From contig NZ_CP019893.1 of assembly GCF_002156705.1 (NCBI RefSeq), positions 3,348,001-3,412,000 of the forward strand: 64,000 bases of DNA, written 5' to 3'. This DNA comes from Natrarchaeobaculum aegyptiacum. Lineage in GTDB: Archaea; Halobacteriota; Halobacteria; Halobacteriales; Natrialbaceae. A program made the position numbers and the translations under genes. This document shows, piece by piece, positions 55,109-63,644 of this stretch. The notes beneath the pieces are model-generated. The model saw nothing but the letters and a program-made list of their open reading frames with translations. It did no database searches and was not told where the DNA came from. Numbering within the stretch: the stretch's first letter is position 1; every line of letters begins with the position of its first letter.

Positions 55109-56470
55109 ATGGGTGACTCGCTGGAGGGAACTGGATTCGGACGGCGGTCGTTTCTCCTCGGCTCGAGCCTCGCTGTGGTCGGGGCTGCCGGCTGTCTCGA
55201 GACCGATCCGACCGCCGAGGAGTTCGACGGCGGCGACGGCGGCGGGAACGGTGGCGGCGACGACGGCGATCCCGACGCGACCGTCTCGGGGACCGAGGCC
55301 CCTGAACCGGACTTCACCGTCGGCGACAGCGACGACGCCGACTACGAGACCGTCCAGCAGGCCTACGACGCCCTCGAGTCCGGCGACGTAATCGGCCTCG
55401 AGCCCGGCACACACACGCTCCAGCCCGACGTCGACAACGCCAGAGCCGGCGACGGCGAGGACCTGACGAAAACCTACACGTACGTCGGCGATCCGGACGA
55501 GGAGACGACCCTCGAGTTCGTCACACCGGAGGCTCGGTCGTTCGTCGTCCGCGGCCCCCAGCGATTCAAGCCGGAAGACGGTCCACCGGGGTTCTGGCAC
55601 CTCACACTCGACGTACCCGAGGACGTCACGTTCGCCCGGATCGACGACGACGAACTCGACGAATACGACGGCGAGTACGACGGCGACGCCGACAGCTATT
55701 CGGAGGCACAGAGCGACGTCAACTTCTGTACCGTCCACGGCTCGCTCGATGGACCGGTCAGCGCCACCGAGAGTGTCTTCTACGACGCCCTCGCACACGA
55801 ACTCTCACCGCGGGACTGTCACTTCATGGGGACCGTCAGAGGCTCCCGGATCACCGCTCGCCGCTGCCAGTTCGACGGTCAGCTCCGGAGTGACAACGGC
55901 TGGGTCACAGACAGCGTGATCGAGGGCACGGCCAACCTGAACAACGTGACGCTGATCCGCTGTGACCTCGACGGCGGCCTGAACGTCACCGGACACGGCC
56001 GCGTCGAGAACTGCGTGATCGAACCACAGCCCGACAGTCGCCAGGCGATCTCGATCTCGAGTTCCTACCGGGTCGATATCACAGATTCGGTGATCCACGG
56101 GACGGTCCGCTCCAATCAGGACGGCTCCTACATCGACAAATTCGAGCTCAACGTCTTCGACGTCCCCTCGAGTACCCGCTGGATCATCGACGGCGCGCCA
56201 GCAACCGACATCTACCTGAACGCCTTCGTCGGCGGCGACGTCCGGATCACGACCGACAGCGGCGACCTCTCGTCGTTCCCGGCCGACGACCTCACACTGT
56301 ACGATCGCGAGCGCGAACTGGGCAACTATTACAGCGAGTGGGACGGCGAAGAGGCGGCAGACGGGATTCTCAAAGCGCGTACCTTGCCCGGCGACGACGG
56401 CGAGATGGACCGGTATCCGCTGGCCCACGACGACCTCGAGTCGTACGTGGAAGACGAAGACGACGACTGA
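55109..56470 (+). CDS. Tat-exported lipoprotein, right-handed beta-helix-like
   Basis: 453 aa from ATG 55109. Tat signal GRRSFLLGSSLAVVGAAGC with lipobox AAGC (Cys ~29), then a Gly/Asp-rich linker. The core starts YETVQQAYDALESGDVIGLE, the usual first rung of pectate-lyase-like parallel helices. Repeated short strands follow: FCTVHGSLDGPVSATESVFY, GSRITARRCQFDGQLRS, LNNVTLIRCDLDGGLNV and GRVENCVIEP. It is surface-anchored, perhaps glycan-binding or polysaccharide-cleaving. There are no clear catalytic Asp/Arg motifs, so the function stays open. Confidence 0.78.
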   Translation: MGDSLEGTGFGRRSFLLGSSLAVVGAAGCLETDPTAEEFDGGDGGGNGGGDDGDPDATVSGTEAPEPDFTVGDSDDADYETVQQAYDALESGDVIGLEPGTHTLQPDVDNARAGDGEDLTKTYTYVGDPDEETTLEFVTPEARSFVVRGPQRFKPEDGPPGFWHLTLDVPEDVTFARIDDDELDEYDGEYDGDADSYSEAQSDVNFCTVHGSLDGPVSATESVFYDALAHELSPRDCHFMGTVRGSRITARRCQFDGQLRSDNGWVTDSVIEGTANLNNVTLIRCDLDGGLNVTGHGRVENCVIEPQPDSRQAISISSSYRVDITDSVIHGTVRSNQDGSYIDKFELNVFDVPSSTRWIIDGAPATDIYLNAFVGGDVRITTDSGDLSSFPADDLTLYDRERELGNYYSEWDGEEAADGILKARTLPGDDGEMDRYPLAHDDLESYVEDEDDD

Positions 56471-56505
56471 CCCCGCAAGGAATTCTCACGGGACGTCCAC
56501 ACCGA

Positions 56506-56988
56506 TCAGCCGAGCGGCTTGACGTCGACTTGATGCGGGCCGGCCGGCGTCTCGAGCGTGACGGAATCGACGAGCGCCGACAGCGCTCGCTCGCGCCACT
56601 GTTCGACGGCGGCCGCGTGGCGTTCCCTGACCGCGTCGGCGCTGGCTGCCGGTTGTACTTCCCCCGGATCGGCACGTTCCCCTCCGTCGACGCCCTCGAG
56701 TGCGGTCTCGAGCGACGGGTACCCCTCGACGACGGCGGACTCGAGGACGGTCGACGGCTCGAGGTGGATCGCCCCCGTCAGCGGGGCGTCGTCGACGTGG
56801 TAGACGTGCAGGCGTGCACGCATCCGTCCGTGAAACGGCGGCGTCACCCGCAGGACGCTCTCACCCGGGTTCTCCCGGCCGTAGAGGAACGCGTCGACTG
56901 CGTCCTCGCTCGAGACGGCGAGCGAGCGAATCACGGTCGGATCCTTGCTTCCGGGACCGGACTCGTCTGCTGGGCTCACCGGCGTCAC
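56506..56988 (-). CDS. Unknown protein coupled to RtcB
   Basis: 160 aa, ATG 56988 overlapping the rtcB stop (56985-56987) by ATGA, so it is in one operon and translationally coupled. Soluble: VIRSLAVSSEDAVDAFLYGR, ESVLRVTPPFHGRMRARLHV, HLEPSTVLESAVVEGYPSLE and a helical C-terminus with AVEQWRERALSALVDSV. There are no cysteines, membrane segments or known catalytic motifs. I do not recognise the family name; the tight link with RtcB suggests RNA repair or tRNA maturation, by context only. Confidence 0.75.
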   Translation of the reverse strand: MTPVSPADESGPGSKDPTVIRSLAVSSEDAVDAFLYGRENPGESVLRVTPPFHGRMRARLHVYHVDDAPLTGAIHLEPSTVLESAVVEGYPSLETALEGVDGGERADPGEVQPAASADAVRERHAAAVEQWRERALSALVDSVTLETPAGPHQVDVKPLG

Positions 56989-58496
56989 CCCTTGATGTTA
57001 CAGACGGGGAAGGTCCGGGCGACCTTGTCGCCGATGCCGAGTGCGTCGGAGACGCCGACGACCTCGTCGACGTCCTTGTAGACGCCCGGAGCCTCCTCGG
57101 CGACGGTCGCGCCGGACTGTGCCTTGACGTAGATCTGGTCCTGATCGCGGAGTTGCTGCTGGACGTCGCCGCCCCAGTACTCGTTTTTCGCCTGTGTGCG
57201 GCTCATCAGGCGGCCGGCACCGTGGGCGGTCGAGCCGAACGTCAGCTCCATCGAGTTCTCGCCGCCGCGCAGGACGTAGTTCCCCGCGCCCATACTGCCG
57301 GGAATGATGACCGGCTGGCCGACGTCGCGGTAGGCCTTCGGGACCTCGGGGTGGCCGGCGGGGAACGCCCGCGTCGCACCTTTCCGGTGGACGTAGAGTT
57401 CGCGTTCCTCGCGACCGACGACCTCGTCGCCGACTGCGGGCGTGCCGTCGGGGCCGACGTCGACCTCGTGGTACTCTTTTTTCGCGATGTTGTGGGCGAC
57501 GTCGTACAGCAGTTCCATCTCCATGTCCTCCCACGAGCGGTCGAACACGCGTTCGAAGACCTTGCGGACGCGGTGCATGATCACCTGCCGGTTGACCCAC
57601 GCGAAGTTGATCGCGGCGTTCATCGCTCCGTAGTAGTCCTCGGCGAGTTGCGAGCCTGCAGGCGCCGCCGCGAGTTCCTTGTCCGGTAGTTTGTCGAGTA
57701 GTCCCCTGTGTTGCTGTTCGATCTTCCGCAGGTAGTCGTTACACGTCTGGTGACCCAGCCCCCGGGACCCACAGTGGATGAGGACCACGATCTGGTCTTC
57801 CTCGAGCCCGTAGGCCTCGCCGACCGCTGCGTCGAAGACGTCGGTCACGCGCTGAACCTCGAGAAAGTGGTTCCCCGACCCGAGCGAGCCGATCTGGTTC
57901 TTCCCGCGATCTTTGGCCTTCTGGCTCACTTTCGAGGGGTCGGCTTCCTCGCGCATCCCCTCGTCCTCGCAGTGCAGCAGGTCGTCCTCGACGGCGTGGC
58001 CGTGCTCGAGCGCCCAGTCGACGCCGCGGGCGAGGATCTCTTCGACGGTGTCGACGTCGCCGTCGACGATGCCGCCGCCACCGAGTCCCGACGGGATATT
58101 GGCAAACAGCGAGTCGACGAGCTCTTCCTCGCGATCCTGCAGGTCGCTGTAGGTCAGACTGGTCCGCATCATGCGGACACCGCAGTTGATGTCGTAGCCG
58201 ACCGAGCCGGGCGAGATACAGCCCGTCTCGACGTCCATCGCACCGACACCGCCGACCGGGAAGCCGTAGCCCTGGTGGCCGTCGGGCATACAGATCGCGT
58301 AGTTTGCGATCCCTGGCAGGTGGGTCGTATTCTGTAACTGTTCGAGGGTCTTGTCGTCGGAAATCTCCTCGAGCAGCGCCTCGCTGGCGAGTACGCGTGC
58401 GGGAACGCGCATGTCTCCCGTCCGGGGAATCTCCCAGACGTGCTCGCGCACCTGCTCGAGCGTGACGCCGTCGGCATCGAACGTTCGGTTGGTCAT
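56985..58496 (-). CDS. rtcB: tRNA-splicing ligase RtcB
   Basis: 503 aa, ATG 58496 (MTNRTFDADGVTLEQVREHV). Seals tRNA exon halves with GTP and Mn2+. Metal and guanylation residues: YDINCGVRMMRTSLTYSDLQ (Asp and Cys), GSGNHFLEVQRV (His), VLIHCGSRGLGHQTCNDY (His), MHRVRKVFERVF, and PGSMGAGNYVLRGGENSMEL with the downstream His. ELTFGSTAHGAGRLMSR holds the catalytic His near residue 415. No intein is inserted. Its partners are the overlapping 160-aa gene and archease (59108-59584), whose product is needed for multiple turnovers. Confidence 0.96.
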   Translation of the reverse strand: MTNRTFDADGVTLEQVREHVWEIPRTGDMRVPARVLASEALLEEISDDKTLEQLQNTTHLPGIANYAICMPDGHQGYGFPVGGVGAMDVETGCISPGSVGYDINCGVRMMRTSLTYSDLQDREEELVDSLFANIPSGLGGGGIVDGDVDTVEEILARGVDWALEHGHAVEDDLLHCEDEGMREEADPSKVSQKAKDRGKNQIGSLGSGNHFLEVQRVTDVFDAAVGEAYGLEEDQIVVLIHCGSRGLGHQTCNDYLRKIEQQHRGLLDKLPDKELAAAPAGSQLAEDYYGAMNAAINFAWVNRQVIMHRVRKVFERVFDRSWEDMEMELLYDVAHNIAKKEYHEVDVGPDGTPAVGDEVVGREERELYVHRKGATRAFPAGHPEVPKAYRDVGQPVIIPGSMGAGNYVLRGGENSMELTFGSTAHGAGRLMSRTQAKNEYWGGDVQQQLRDQDQIYVKAQSGATVAEEAPGVYKDVDEVVGVSDALGIGDKVARTFPVCNIKG

Positions 58497-58594
58497 GTGT
58501 AGGGGGTCCGTCCGCGACGATGAAAGGTGTTCGTCTCTTCGGTCGCCTGACCGATAGACGAGGTGGCTGGAACCGGTCGGACCCTGCCACTGCC

Positions 58595-59086
58595 ATGGCG
58601 CGACCAGACGGTAGATTCAACGGCCGGCCGCTCGTCGGTCGACCCGTGTACAGGCGAACGTTACTCGCGGCTGCCGCCGGAACGATGGGCGCAACGGCCG
58701 GCTGCCTGAACCGGATGCCGTTCGTCGGCTCGAGCGTCGACCCGTCGTTCGAACGCGTCTCCGCAGACCTCGCCCACGACGAGGACCCACAGGTATCCGT
58801 CGACGATGGCACCGTCACCGTCCGCGGGACGGTCGAGCACGGCTCGAGCGAGTGTGGAACCGTGGACCTGGCCCACGCAGCGTACGAACGGTCACAGGCA
58901 AGGCTGGATCTGCTCGTCGTCGCCGCCGACGACGGGTCCGGATTCGGGGGCTGCACGGACGACCTCGTCCACGCTGGCTACCGTCTCGAGGTCGACGCTC
59001 CAGACGGCCTTCGTCGCGTCTCGGCGACCGAACATCACGTCTTCGGCGACACCTACTCGACGACCGTCGATGGCCTCGACCGATGA
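58595..59086 (+). CDS. Small Tat-exported lipoprotein
   Basis: 163 aa from ATG 58595. Signal VYRRTLLAAAAGTMGATAGC with lipobox TAGC. The mature part is a compact beta domain: DPQVSVDDGTVTVRGTVEHG, CGTVDLAHAAYERSQARLDL, LVVAADDGSGFGGCTDDLVH and YRLEVDAPDGLRRVSATEHH. Two Cys in the mature part may form a disulfide. It lies between the divergent rtcB and the convergent archease and is probably unrelated to them. The family name is not recognised. Confidence 0.7.
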   Translation: MARPDGRFNGRPLVGRPVYRRTLLAAAAGTMGATAGCLNRMPFVGSSVDPSFERVSADLAHDEDPQVSVDDGTVTVRGTVEHGSSECGTVDLAHAAYERSQARLDLLVVAADDGSGFGGCTDDLVHAGYRLEVDAPDGLRRVSATEHHVFGDTYSTTVDGLDR

Positions 59087-59107
59087 TCGAGCGACGCGCC
59101 GGTTCGC

Positions 59108-59584
59108 TCACATATCGAAGACGACGTACGCTTCCCAGCCCGAGTCCGTCGGCTCGAGTCGCATTTCGGAGTAGGTGACGGCCTTGACCTCACGGGCGGC
59201 GACGTCGGCGAGCGAGACGCCGCGAGCGGTGGCCTCGAGCGACCAGGCATCCAGATCGTCGGCGACGTCGTTCGGTTCGTCGCCGCCACCGCCCTCGGAA
59301 CTCGAGGGGTCACTCGCCGGGCCGTCGATCGCTGCCACCTCGTGGTTGACTGGGAGTTCGTCCCGGACGTCGCGCAGGTAGACGAGTTCGTCGAGGTAAT
59401 CGAACAGCAGCGCCTCGCGCGATTCGGCGGTCACCGACACCGAGAAGCGCTCGCCGCCGTCGGGGACCGACTCGAGCGACGCCGCGACGAACCCCTCGGC
59501 GACCGCAGCGAAGACCGACTCGAGCGTCTCGCCGGTGGCTGCGACGGCCACGTCGGCGGTGTGCTCGCGAAGTTCGTACTCCAT
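59108..59584 (-). CDS. Archease (RtcB activator)
   Basis: 158 aa from ATG 59584 (MEYELREHTADVAVAATGET). The first residues match the family signature E-x-x-x-H-T-A-D; then ESVFAAVAEGFVAASLE, REALLFDYLDELVYLRDV and the C-terminal VKAVTYSEMRLEPTDSGWEA with YVVFDM. It promotes guanylation and recycling of RtcB. A ~25-residue acidic insertion (DGPASDPSSSEGGGGDEPND) in the middle is typical of halophiles. It lies 0.6 kb from rtcB on the same strand, separated only by a small lipoprotein gene on the other strand. Confidence 0.93.
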   Translation of the reverse strand: MEYELREHTADVAVAATGETLESVFAAVAEGFVAASLESVPDGGERFSVSVTAESREALLFDYLDELVYLRDVRDELPVNHEVAAIDGPASDPSSSEGGGGDEPNDVADDLDAWSLEATARGVSLADVAAREVKAVTYSEMRLEPTDSGWEAYVVFDM

Positions 59585-59732
59585 TCTGTCGGTCCTACGG
59601 TGTCCAAGGTGGTATGCCCGTCGATTCACCGAACTGTTCAATCTCGAACGTTCCGAGACCGCGAGACGTACAGACGGTCGGGGGTCGATCTGTCGACGGC
59701 GTCAGACGTTCTCGAGGCTTGCCTGCCGGTGG

Positions 59733-59741
59733 AATTATATT
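59733..59741 (+). promoter_or_regulatory. TATA-like box of the GNAT gene
   Basis: AATTATATT centred 28 nt before GTG 59765. It points to that GTG, rather than the one 6 nt before, as the leaderless start. Confidence 0.5.
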
Positions 59742-59764
59742 CTCGACCATGTTAGGTCGTGGTA

Positions 59765-60241
59765 GTGAGCGTCAACATCGACAGTCGCGTCGTCACCCCG
59801 GGGAGTGACGACTTCGTCGACGACGCCTGGGACTTAAAAGAGGAGATCAATCGTCGCGAGGGGGTGCTCAAACAGCGACGGGACTTTTTTACAGACGCCT
59901 ATCGTCGCTCGACGGTCCACTGTTACCTCCAGAACGGCGACCTGATCGGCTTCGCGGCCGTCAGGCGCGACGGCTACATTCTCTTTCTCGCGGTCGATCC
60001 CACCCACCAGGGCGAGGGAATCGGCAAGAACCTCGTCGCTCGCGTCGCCGACGACCACGACACCGTCACCTGCCACGCCCGGACGACCAACGAGAACGCC
60101 CTCCAGTTCTACGAACACCTCGGATTCGAGATCAGGCGGCGCATCGACAACTACTACGAGGACGGCGGCGACGCCTACTACCTGAAACTCGGGGCCGACA
60201 CCGGAATCACCGATCGTATCTCGGAACTGATGCGGCGCTGA
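59765..60241 (+). CDS. GNAT family N-acetyltransferase (RimI-like)
   Basis: 158 aa from GTG 59765 (in-frame GTG 59759 also possible). The acetyl-CoA loop is YILFLAVDPTHQGEGIGKNL (Q-x-x-G-x-G/A), preceded by GDLIGFAAVRRDG and followed by TVTCHARTTNENALQFYEHL, the C-terminal signature of RimI-type enzymes. The Tyr of FYEHLGFE is present as general acid. Substrate: protein N-termini or a small amine; undecided. It is upstream of priS on the same strand with 81 nt between and has its own promoter. Confidence 0.87.
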   Translation: MSVNIDSRVVTPGSDDFVDDAWDLKEEINRREGVLKQRRDFFTDAYRRSTVHCYLQNGDLIGFAAVRRDGYILFLAVDPTHQGEGIGKNLVARVADDHDTVTCHARTTNENALQFYEHLGFEIRRRIDNYYEDGGDAYYLKLGADTGITDRISELMRR

Positions 60242-60287
60242 TACGTTCCGGCCACCGACGTCGGAGGCTGGACGGGGTTTCCGGCAC

Positions 60288-60296
60288 CATTATACC
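60288..60296 (+). promoter_or_regulatory. TATA-like box of the priS-gins operon
   Basis: CATTATACC about 30 nt before ATG 60323. Confidence 0.5.
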
Positions 60297-60322
60297 TCAG
60301 TACTGACGACTACTCGAGGCGC

Positions 60323-61498
60323 ATGGAGGAGCGAACGAGGGCCTATCTGCGGGGGCGATTTCGCGATCACTACCGGCGAACGGAGATCACGCCGCCGCCC
60401 GCGGCCAACGAACGCGAGTGGGGCTTCATCCCGTGGACGGAGAGCCCCGGGACCACGATGGTTCGCCACCGTTCGCTGCTCGAGCTGGGTGATCTCTCGG
60501 AGTTTCTGGTTCGCAAGCGGCCGCGTCACGTCTACTTCTCGGCCGGCCGCTTTCGCGACCCCGGGGCGTCGTCGATGCACGACAAAGACTGGCAATCGGC
60601 CGACCTCGTCTTCGACTTAGACGCCGACCACCTCCCCTCTGTCACCCTCGGCGAGGACACCTACGCGGAGATGCTCGCGAAGTGCAAGGACGCCCTCTAC
60701 CGACTCCTCGAGTTCCTCGAAGAGGATTTCGGCTTCGAGGACACCGAGGTCGTCTTCTCCGGCGGCCGGGGCTATCACGTTCACGTTCGCGACGAGAACG
60801 TGCTGCACTTAGAGCGGGAACACCGCCGCGAGATCGTCGACTACGTCCGCGGCATCGGACTCGACTTCGACGAACTGATCGAGACCGAGACGGTCGCCGG
60901 CCTCGGCCGGAAGACGCCCACCGAGCGAAAGACGCTCCGGATCGACGGCGGCTGGGGGAAACGAATTCACGGTCACTTCATGGACTTCGTCGACGAGTTG
61001 CTGGCGGTCGACGAGGAAGCGGCTCTCGAGCGGCTCCAGTCGTTCGACGGCATCGGAGAGGGGAAAGCCGAGGCAACGCTCGCCGCCGCGCGGAACAACC
61101 GCGAGGGTCTCGAGGCGGGCAACGTGACGGTCCACACGGCGATCGCCCAGCTCGCCGAACGGTTCGCAGCTGAGGCCGTCGAGCGCGACAACGCGCCGAT
61201 CGACGAGCCGGTCACGACCGACACCAATCGACTCATCCGGCTCCCGGGAAGCCTTCACGGCGGCAGCGGCCTCGAGACGGTCCGGCTCACACGCGAGGAA
61301 CTCGTCGACTTCGACCCGCTCGTCGACGCCGTCCCGGAGACCTTCCACGGACAGGAAATCGCCGTGGACGTCACCGACGGCGGCGAGGTCGAACTCGGAG
61401 GAGATAGCTTTACAGTCTCCGAGGGCGACCAGTCACTACCGGAGTACGTCGCCGTCTTCCTGATGGCACGCGGACGGGCCGAAAAGGAGAAAGAATGA
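60323..61498 (+). CDS. priS: DNA primase small subunit PriS
   Basis: 391 aa, ATG 60323. Catalytic subunit of archaeal/eukaryotic-type primase. The acidic pair is in ADLVFDLDADHLPSV (D-x-D), VVFSGGRGYHVHVRDENVL holds the S-G-x-G-x-H nucleotide-binding motif, and TNRLIRLPGSLHGGSGLE the C-terminal basic pocket. The large subunit PriL is not in the window. The stop overlaps the start of the GINS gene (ATGA at 61495-61498), so initiation and helicase-assembly factors are made together, an arrangement conserved in haloarchaea. Confidence 0.95.
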   Translation: MEERTRAYLRGRFRDHYRRTEITPPPAANEREWGFIPWTESPGTTMVRHRSLLELGDLSEFLVRKRPRHVYFSAGRFRDPGASSMHDKDWQSADLVFDLDADHLPSVTLGEDTYAEMLAKCKDALYRLLEFLEEDFGFEDTEVVFSGGRGYHVHVRDENVLHLEREHRREIVDYVRGIGLDFDELIETETVAGLGRKTPTERKTLRIDGGWGKRIHGHFMDFVDELLAVDEEAALERLQSFDGIGEGKAEATLAAARNNREGLEAGNVTVHTAIAQLAERFAAEAVERDNAPIDEPVTTDTNRLIRLPGSLHGGSGLETVRLTREELVDFDPLVDAVPETFHGQEIAVDVTDGGEVELGGDSFTVSEGDQSLPEYVAVFLMARGRAEKEKE

Positions 61499-62403
61499 AC
61501 CTAGACGAGTTGCGCTCGGTCCAGAGCACGGAACGACAGAAGGACAGTCTCCAGAACCTTCGTCCGTCGTTCTACCGGGAAGTCGGCGAGTACATCGCCG
61601 ACCTCGAGGCCGAGCGCGACCGGATCGCCGACCAGGTCGACGATCCCTTCTCCTCGCCCGAAGTGAGCCGACTGACAGACGAGATCGAGACTGCGAGGGA
61701 CGTCGTCGAGGCCATCTACGAACGTCGTATGGGCAAGCTCGTCAAGCAAGCGAGCCTTGCCGCGGCCGGGCTCAACGCCGACGACGAGGGCCTCACCGCA
61801 GAGGAAGAAGACCTCTTCGAGGACCTGGTCTCGCGCATCGAGTCGAACAAATCCCGGGTACTCGACGTTCTCGAGGTCCGTGACGACGCGACCGGCGCGA
61901 CGGCCAGCGATCCGGCGGCCACCGGCGACGAGTCCCGGACCGGTGAACGGGCCGCCGCCGAACAGGGTGGCCCACCACCAGCGCCACCGGACGAACCGCT
62001 CGACGAGCCGTCGGACCCCTCGAGTGCTGGGCTGTCGCCTGCCGACGCGATGGGTGGCGACGGCGAGGTACCGTCGGTCGAGGAGCCTGTCGCTGCCGAG
62101 TCCGAGACCACCGACCCAGAGCCACCCGCGGAGCGCTCGTCCGGGACGGATCGAACCCGGGCCGATGGCTCGGCCGGGAGTGACCGACCGTCGGAAGCGG
62201 GTGAGGAAACCGAGGGCCCAGCTACCGACGCCGCAACGACCACCGACGTCGATCGCGTGACCGTCAAAATTACCCGGGATCTCGGCTCGATCCTCGGCGT
62301 CGACGCCCGCGAGTACACGCTCGAGACCGACGACGTGGTTACGCTCCCAGAAGAGAACGCGACCCCGCTCGTCGAGCGCGAAGCCGCCGAACGCCTCGAG
62401 TGA
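61495..62403 (+). CDS. GINS complex subunit (Gins51 type)
   Basis: 302 aa, ATG 61495 in ATGA overlap with priS. The A-domain (all helical) spans residues 1-120: LDELRSVQSTERQKDSLQNL, FYREVGEYIADLEAERDRIA, KLVKQASLAAAGLNADDEGL. The small B-domain is at the C-terminus: VTVKITRDLGSILGVDAREY, TLETDDVVTLPEENATPLVE. Between them lies a ~115-residue Pro/Ser/Glu/Thr-rich disordered linker. The order A then B is that of Gins51. It activates the MCM helicase with Cdc45/RecJ-like protein. Only one GINS subunit is seen, matching homotetramer-type archaea. Confidence 0.85.
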   Translation: MNLDELRSVQSTERQKDSLQNLRPSFYREVGEYIADLEAERDRIADQVDDPFSSPEVSRLTDEIETARDVVEAIYERRMGKLVKQASLAAAGLNADDEGLTAEEEDLFEDLVSRIESNKSRVLDVLEVRDDATGATASDPAATGDESRTGERAAAEQGGPPPAPPDEPLDEPSDPSSAGLSPADAMGGDGEVPSVEEPVAAESETTDPEPPAERSSGTDRTRADGSAGSDRPSEAGEETEGPATDAATTTDVDRVTVKITRDLGSILGVDAREYTLETDDVVTLPEENATPLVEREAAERLE

Positions 62404-62470
62404 CCGTCCCAGCCTTCGGGTCGGCCCGGCGATGCCCGTCGCGATCAGTTTTTGACTGGGCTGAAACCAC

Positions 62471-62479
62471 AATACATAC
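62471..62479 (+). promoter_or_regulatory. TATA-like box of bcp
   Basis: AATACATAC about 29 nt before ATG 62504. Confidence 0.45.
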
Positions 62480-62503
62480 AACGACCCTCGCTAACTCCGC
62501 TCC

Positions 62504-62995
62504 ATGCTCGAGGTAGGCGACGATGCACCCGAATTCGAACTGCCGAACCAGAACGGCGACCTCGTCCGTCGCTCGGACGCCGACGGTCGACTGGTCGTGT
62601 ACTTCTATCCCAGAGCCAACACCGAGGGCTGTACGATCGAGGCCCGCCAGTTCGACGACGCACTCGAGTCCTTCGCCGCCGCGAACGTCGACGTCATCGG
62701 CATCAGCGACGACCCCGTTTCGGATCTCGAATCGTTCGCTGGCGAGTACGACCTCTCGTTCGATCTCCTCTCGGACGAACTGGGTGAGGTGGCGACCCTC
62801 TACGAGTCCTACGGCGAGAAACAGATGTTCGGAAACACCTTCGATGGCGTGTTCCGGAACACCTACGTGGTCGACCCGGATGGCCGCATCGAAGCGGTCT
62901 TCGAGAACGTTTCACCGGACGGCCACGCCGAGGAGGTGCTGGCGACGATCGCCGAACTCGAGGCGGAGGCGGAGTCGCCTTCTCCCACGCAGTAA
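62504..62995 (+). CDS. bcp: Thioredoxin-dependent peroxiredoxin (Bcp/PrxQ family)
   Basis: 163 aa, ATG 62504 (MLEVGDDAPEFELPNQNGDL). VVYFYPRANTEGCTIEARQF carries the peroxidatic Cys in T-x-x-C; a resolving Cys five residues later, common in PrxQ, is absent (Ala/Arg there), so it is a 1-Cys form or uses a partner thiol. FRNTYVVDPDGRIEAVFENV completes the thioredoxin-like fold. Reduces peroxides in the cytosol. It ends with a short Pro/Ser tail; its own promoter separates it from gins. Confidence 0.92.
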   Translation: MLEVGDDAPEFELPNQNGDLVRRSDADGRLVVYFYPRANTEGCTIEARQFDDALESFAAANVDVIGISDDPVSDLESFAGEYDLSFDLLSDELGEVATLYESYGEKQMFGNTFDGVFRNTYVVDPDGRIEAVFENVSPDGHAEEVLATIAELEAEAESPSPTQ

Positions 62996-63093
62996 GTGGG
63001 GGAGCCGAGGGTCTGTCGACCGTTTTGTGAGGCGAGAGTAGTCGCGAGCGAGCGGATGGTGATCTCCTGCGTTTCTCTCGATCAGGTAAGCCA

Positions 63094-63501
63094 CTACTCC
63101 GCGGTGAGCCACGCGTCGAGAACGGCGGTGTGGACGGTCCGGAGATCGGCTTCCTGAATGATCGTCGCGGCTTCGAATCGGTCTCGAGCGGCCGCGATCG
63201 TCTCCGGCTCCGCGGCGAGAGACGTCAACGCGAACGCGTCGTGGTCGAGCGAGCGTGCGGCCACGAAGTTGGCCTCGTCGTACAGGGTCGCGAAGTCGGC
63301 GACGACCGAGGCGAGGAGGGCGTGGGTTGCATCGGCACCAGGGTCGCCGGACGGAATCGTCGAGACGGACGGATCGAAGTACTCCTCGAGGTCGACGACG
63401 CCAGCTTCGTCGTAGAGATGCTCCTCGAGCTGTTCACGAACGGATTGTGACAGGTACAGCCCGTAGGTTCGGTATCGGTCCCGGTTTCCCCCCGTGTCCA
63501 T
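63094..63501 (-). CDS. Conserved haloarchaeal protein of unknown function
   Basis: 135 aa, ATG 63501 (MDTGGNRDRYRTYGLYLSQS). Mostly helical and acidic: VREQLEEHLYDEAGVVDLEE, ASVVADFATLYDEANFVAAR, ETIAAARDRFEAATIIQEAD and VHTAVLDAWLTAE. No Cys, His cluster or membrane part. The second half could be a HEAT/TPR-like helical bundle. I do not know the family. Convergent to bcp with about 100 nt between. Confidence 0.6.
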   Translation of the reverse strand: MDTGGNRDRYRTYGLYLSQSVREQLEEHLYDEAGVVDLEEYFDPSVSTIPSGDPGADATHALLASVVADFATLYDEANFVAARSLDHDAFALTSLAAEPETIAAARDRFEAATIIQEADLRTVHTAVLDAWLTAE

Positions 63502-63644
63502 ACAGCCCTATTCGTCGACCGTCCCTTCAAAGATACGGGTCGACAGCCAACCGAGCTTCGCCTGCTACGTACCCCGAGATGGGCGTTCCAGTAAGTCATC
63601 GGGTGGCCAGCCGTCTAACTCGTCAGCGGCATCGAACAGCTGAT

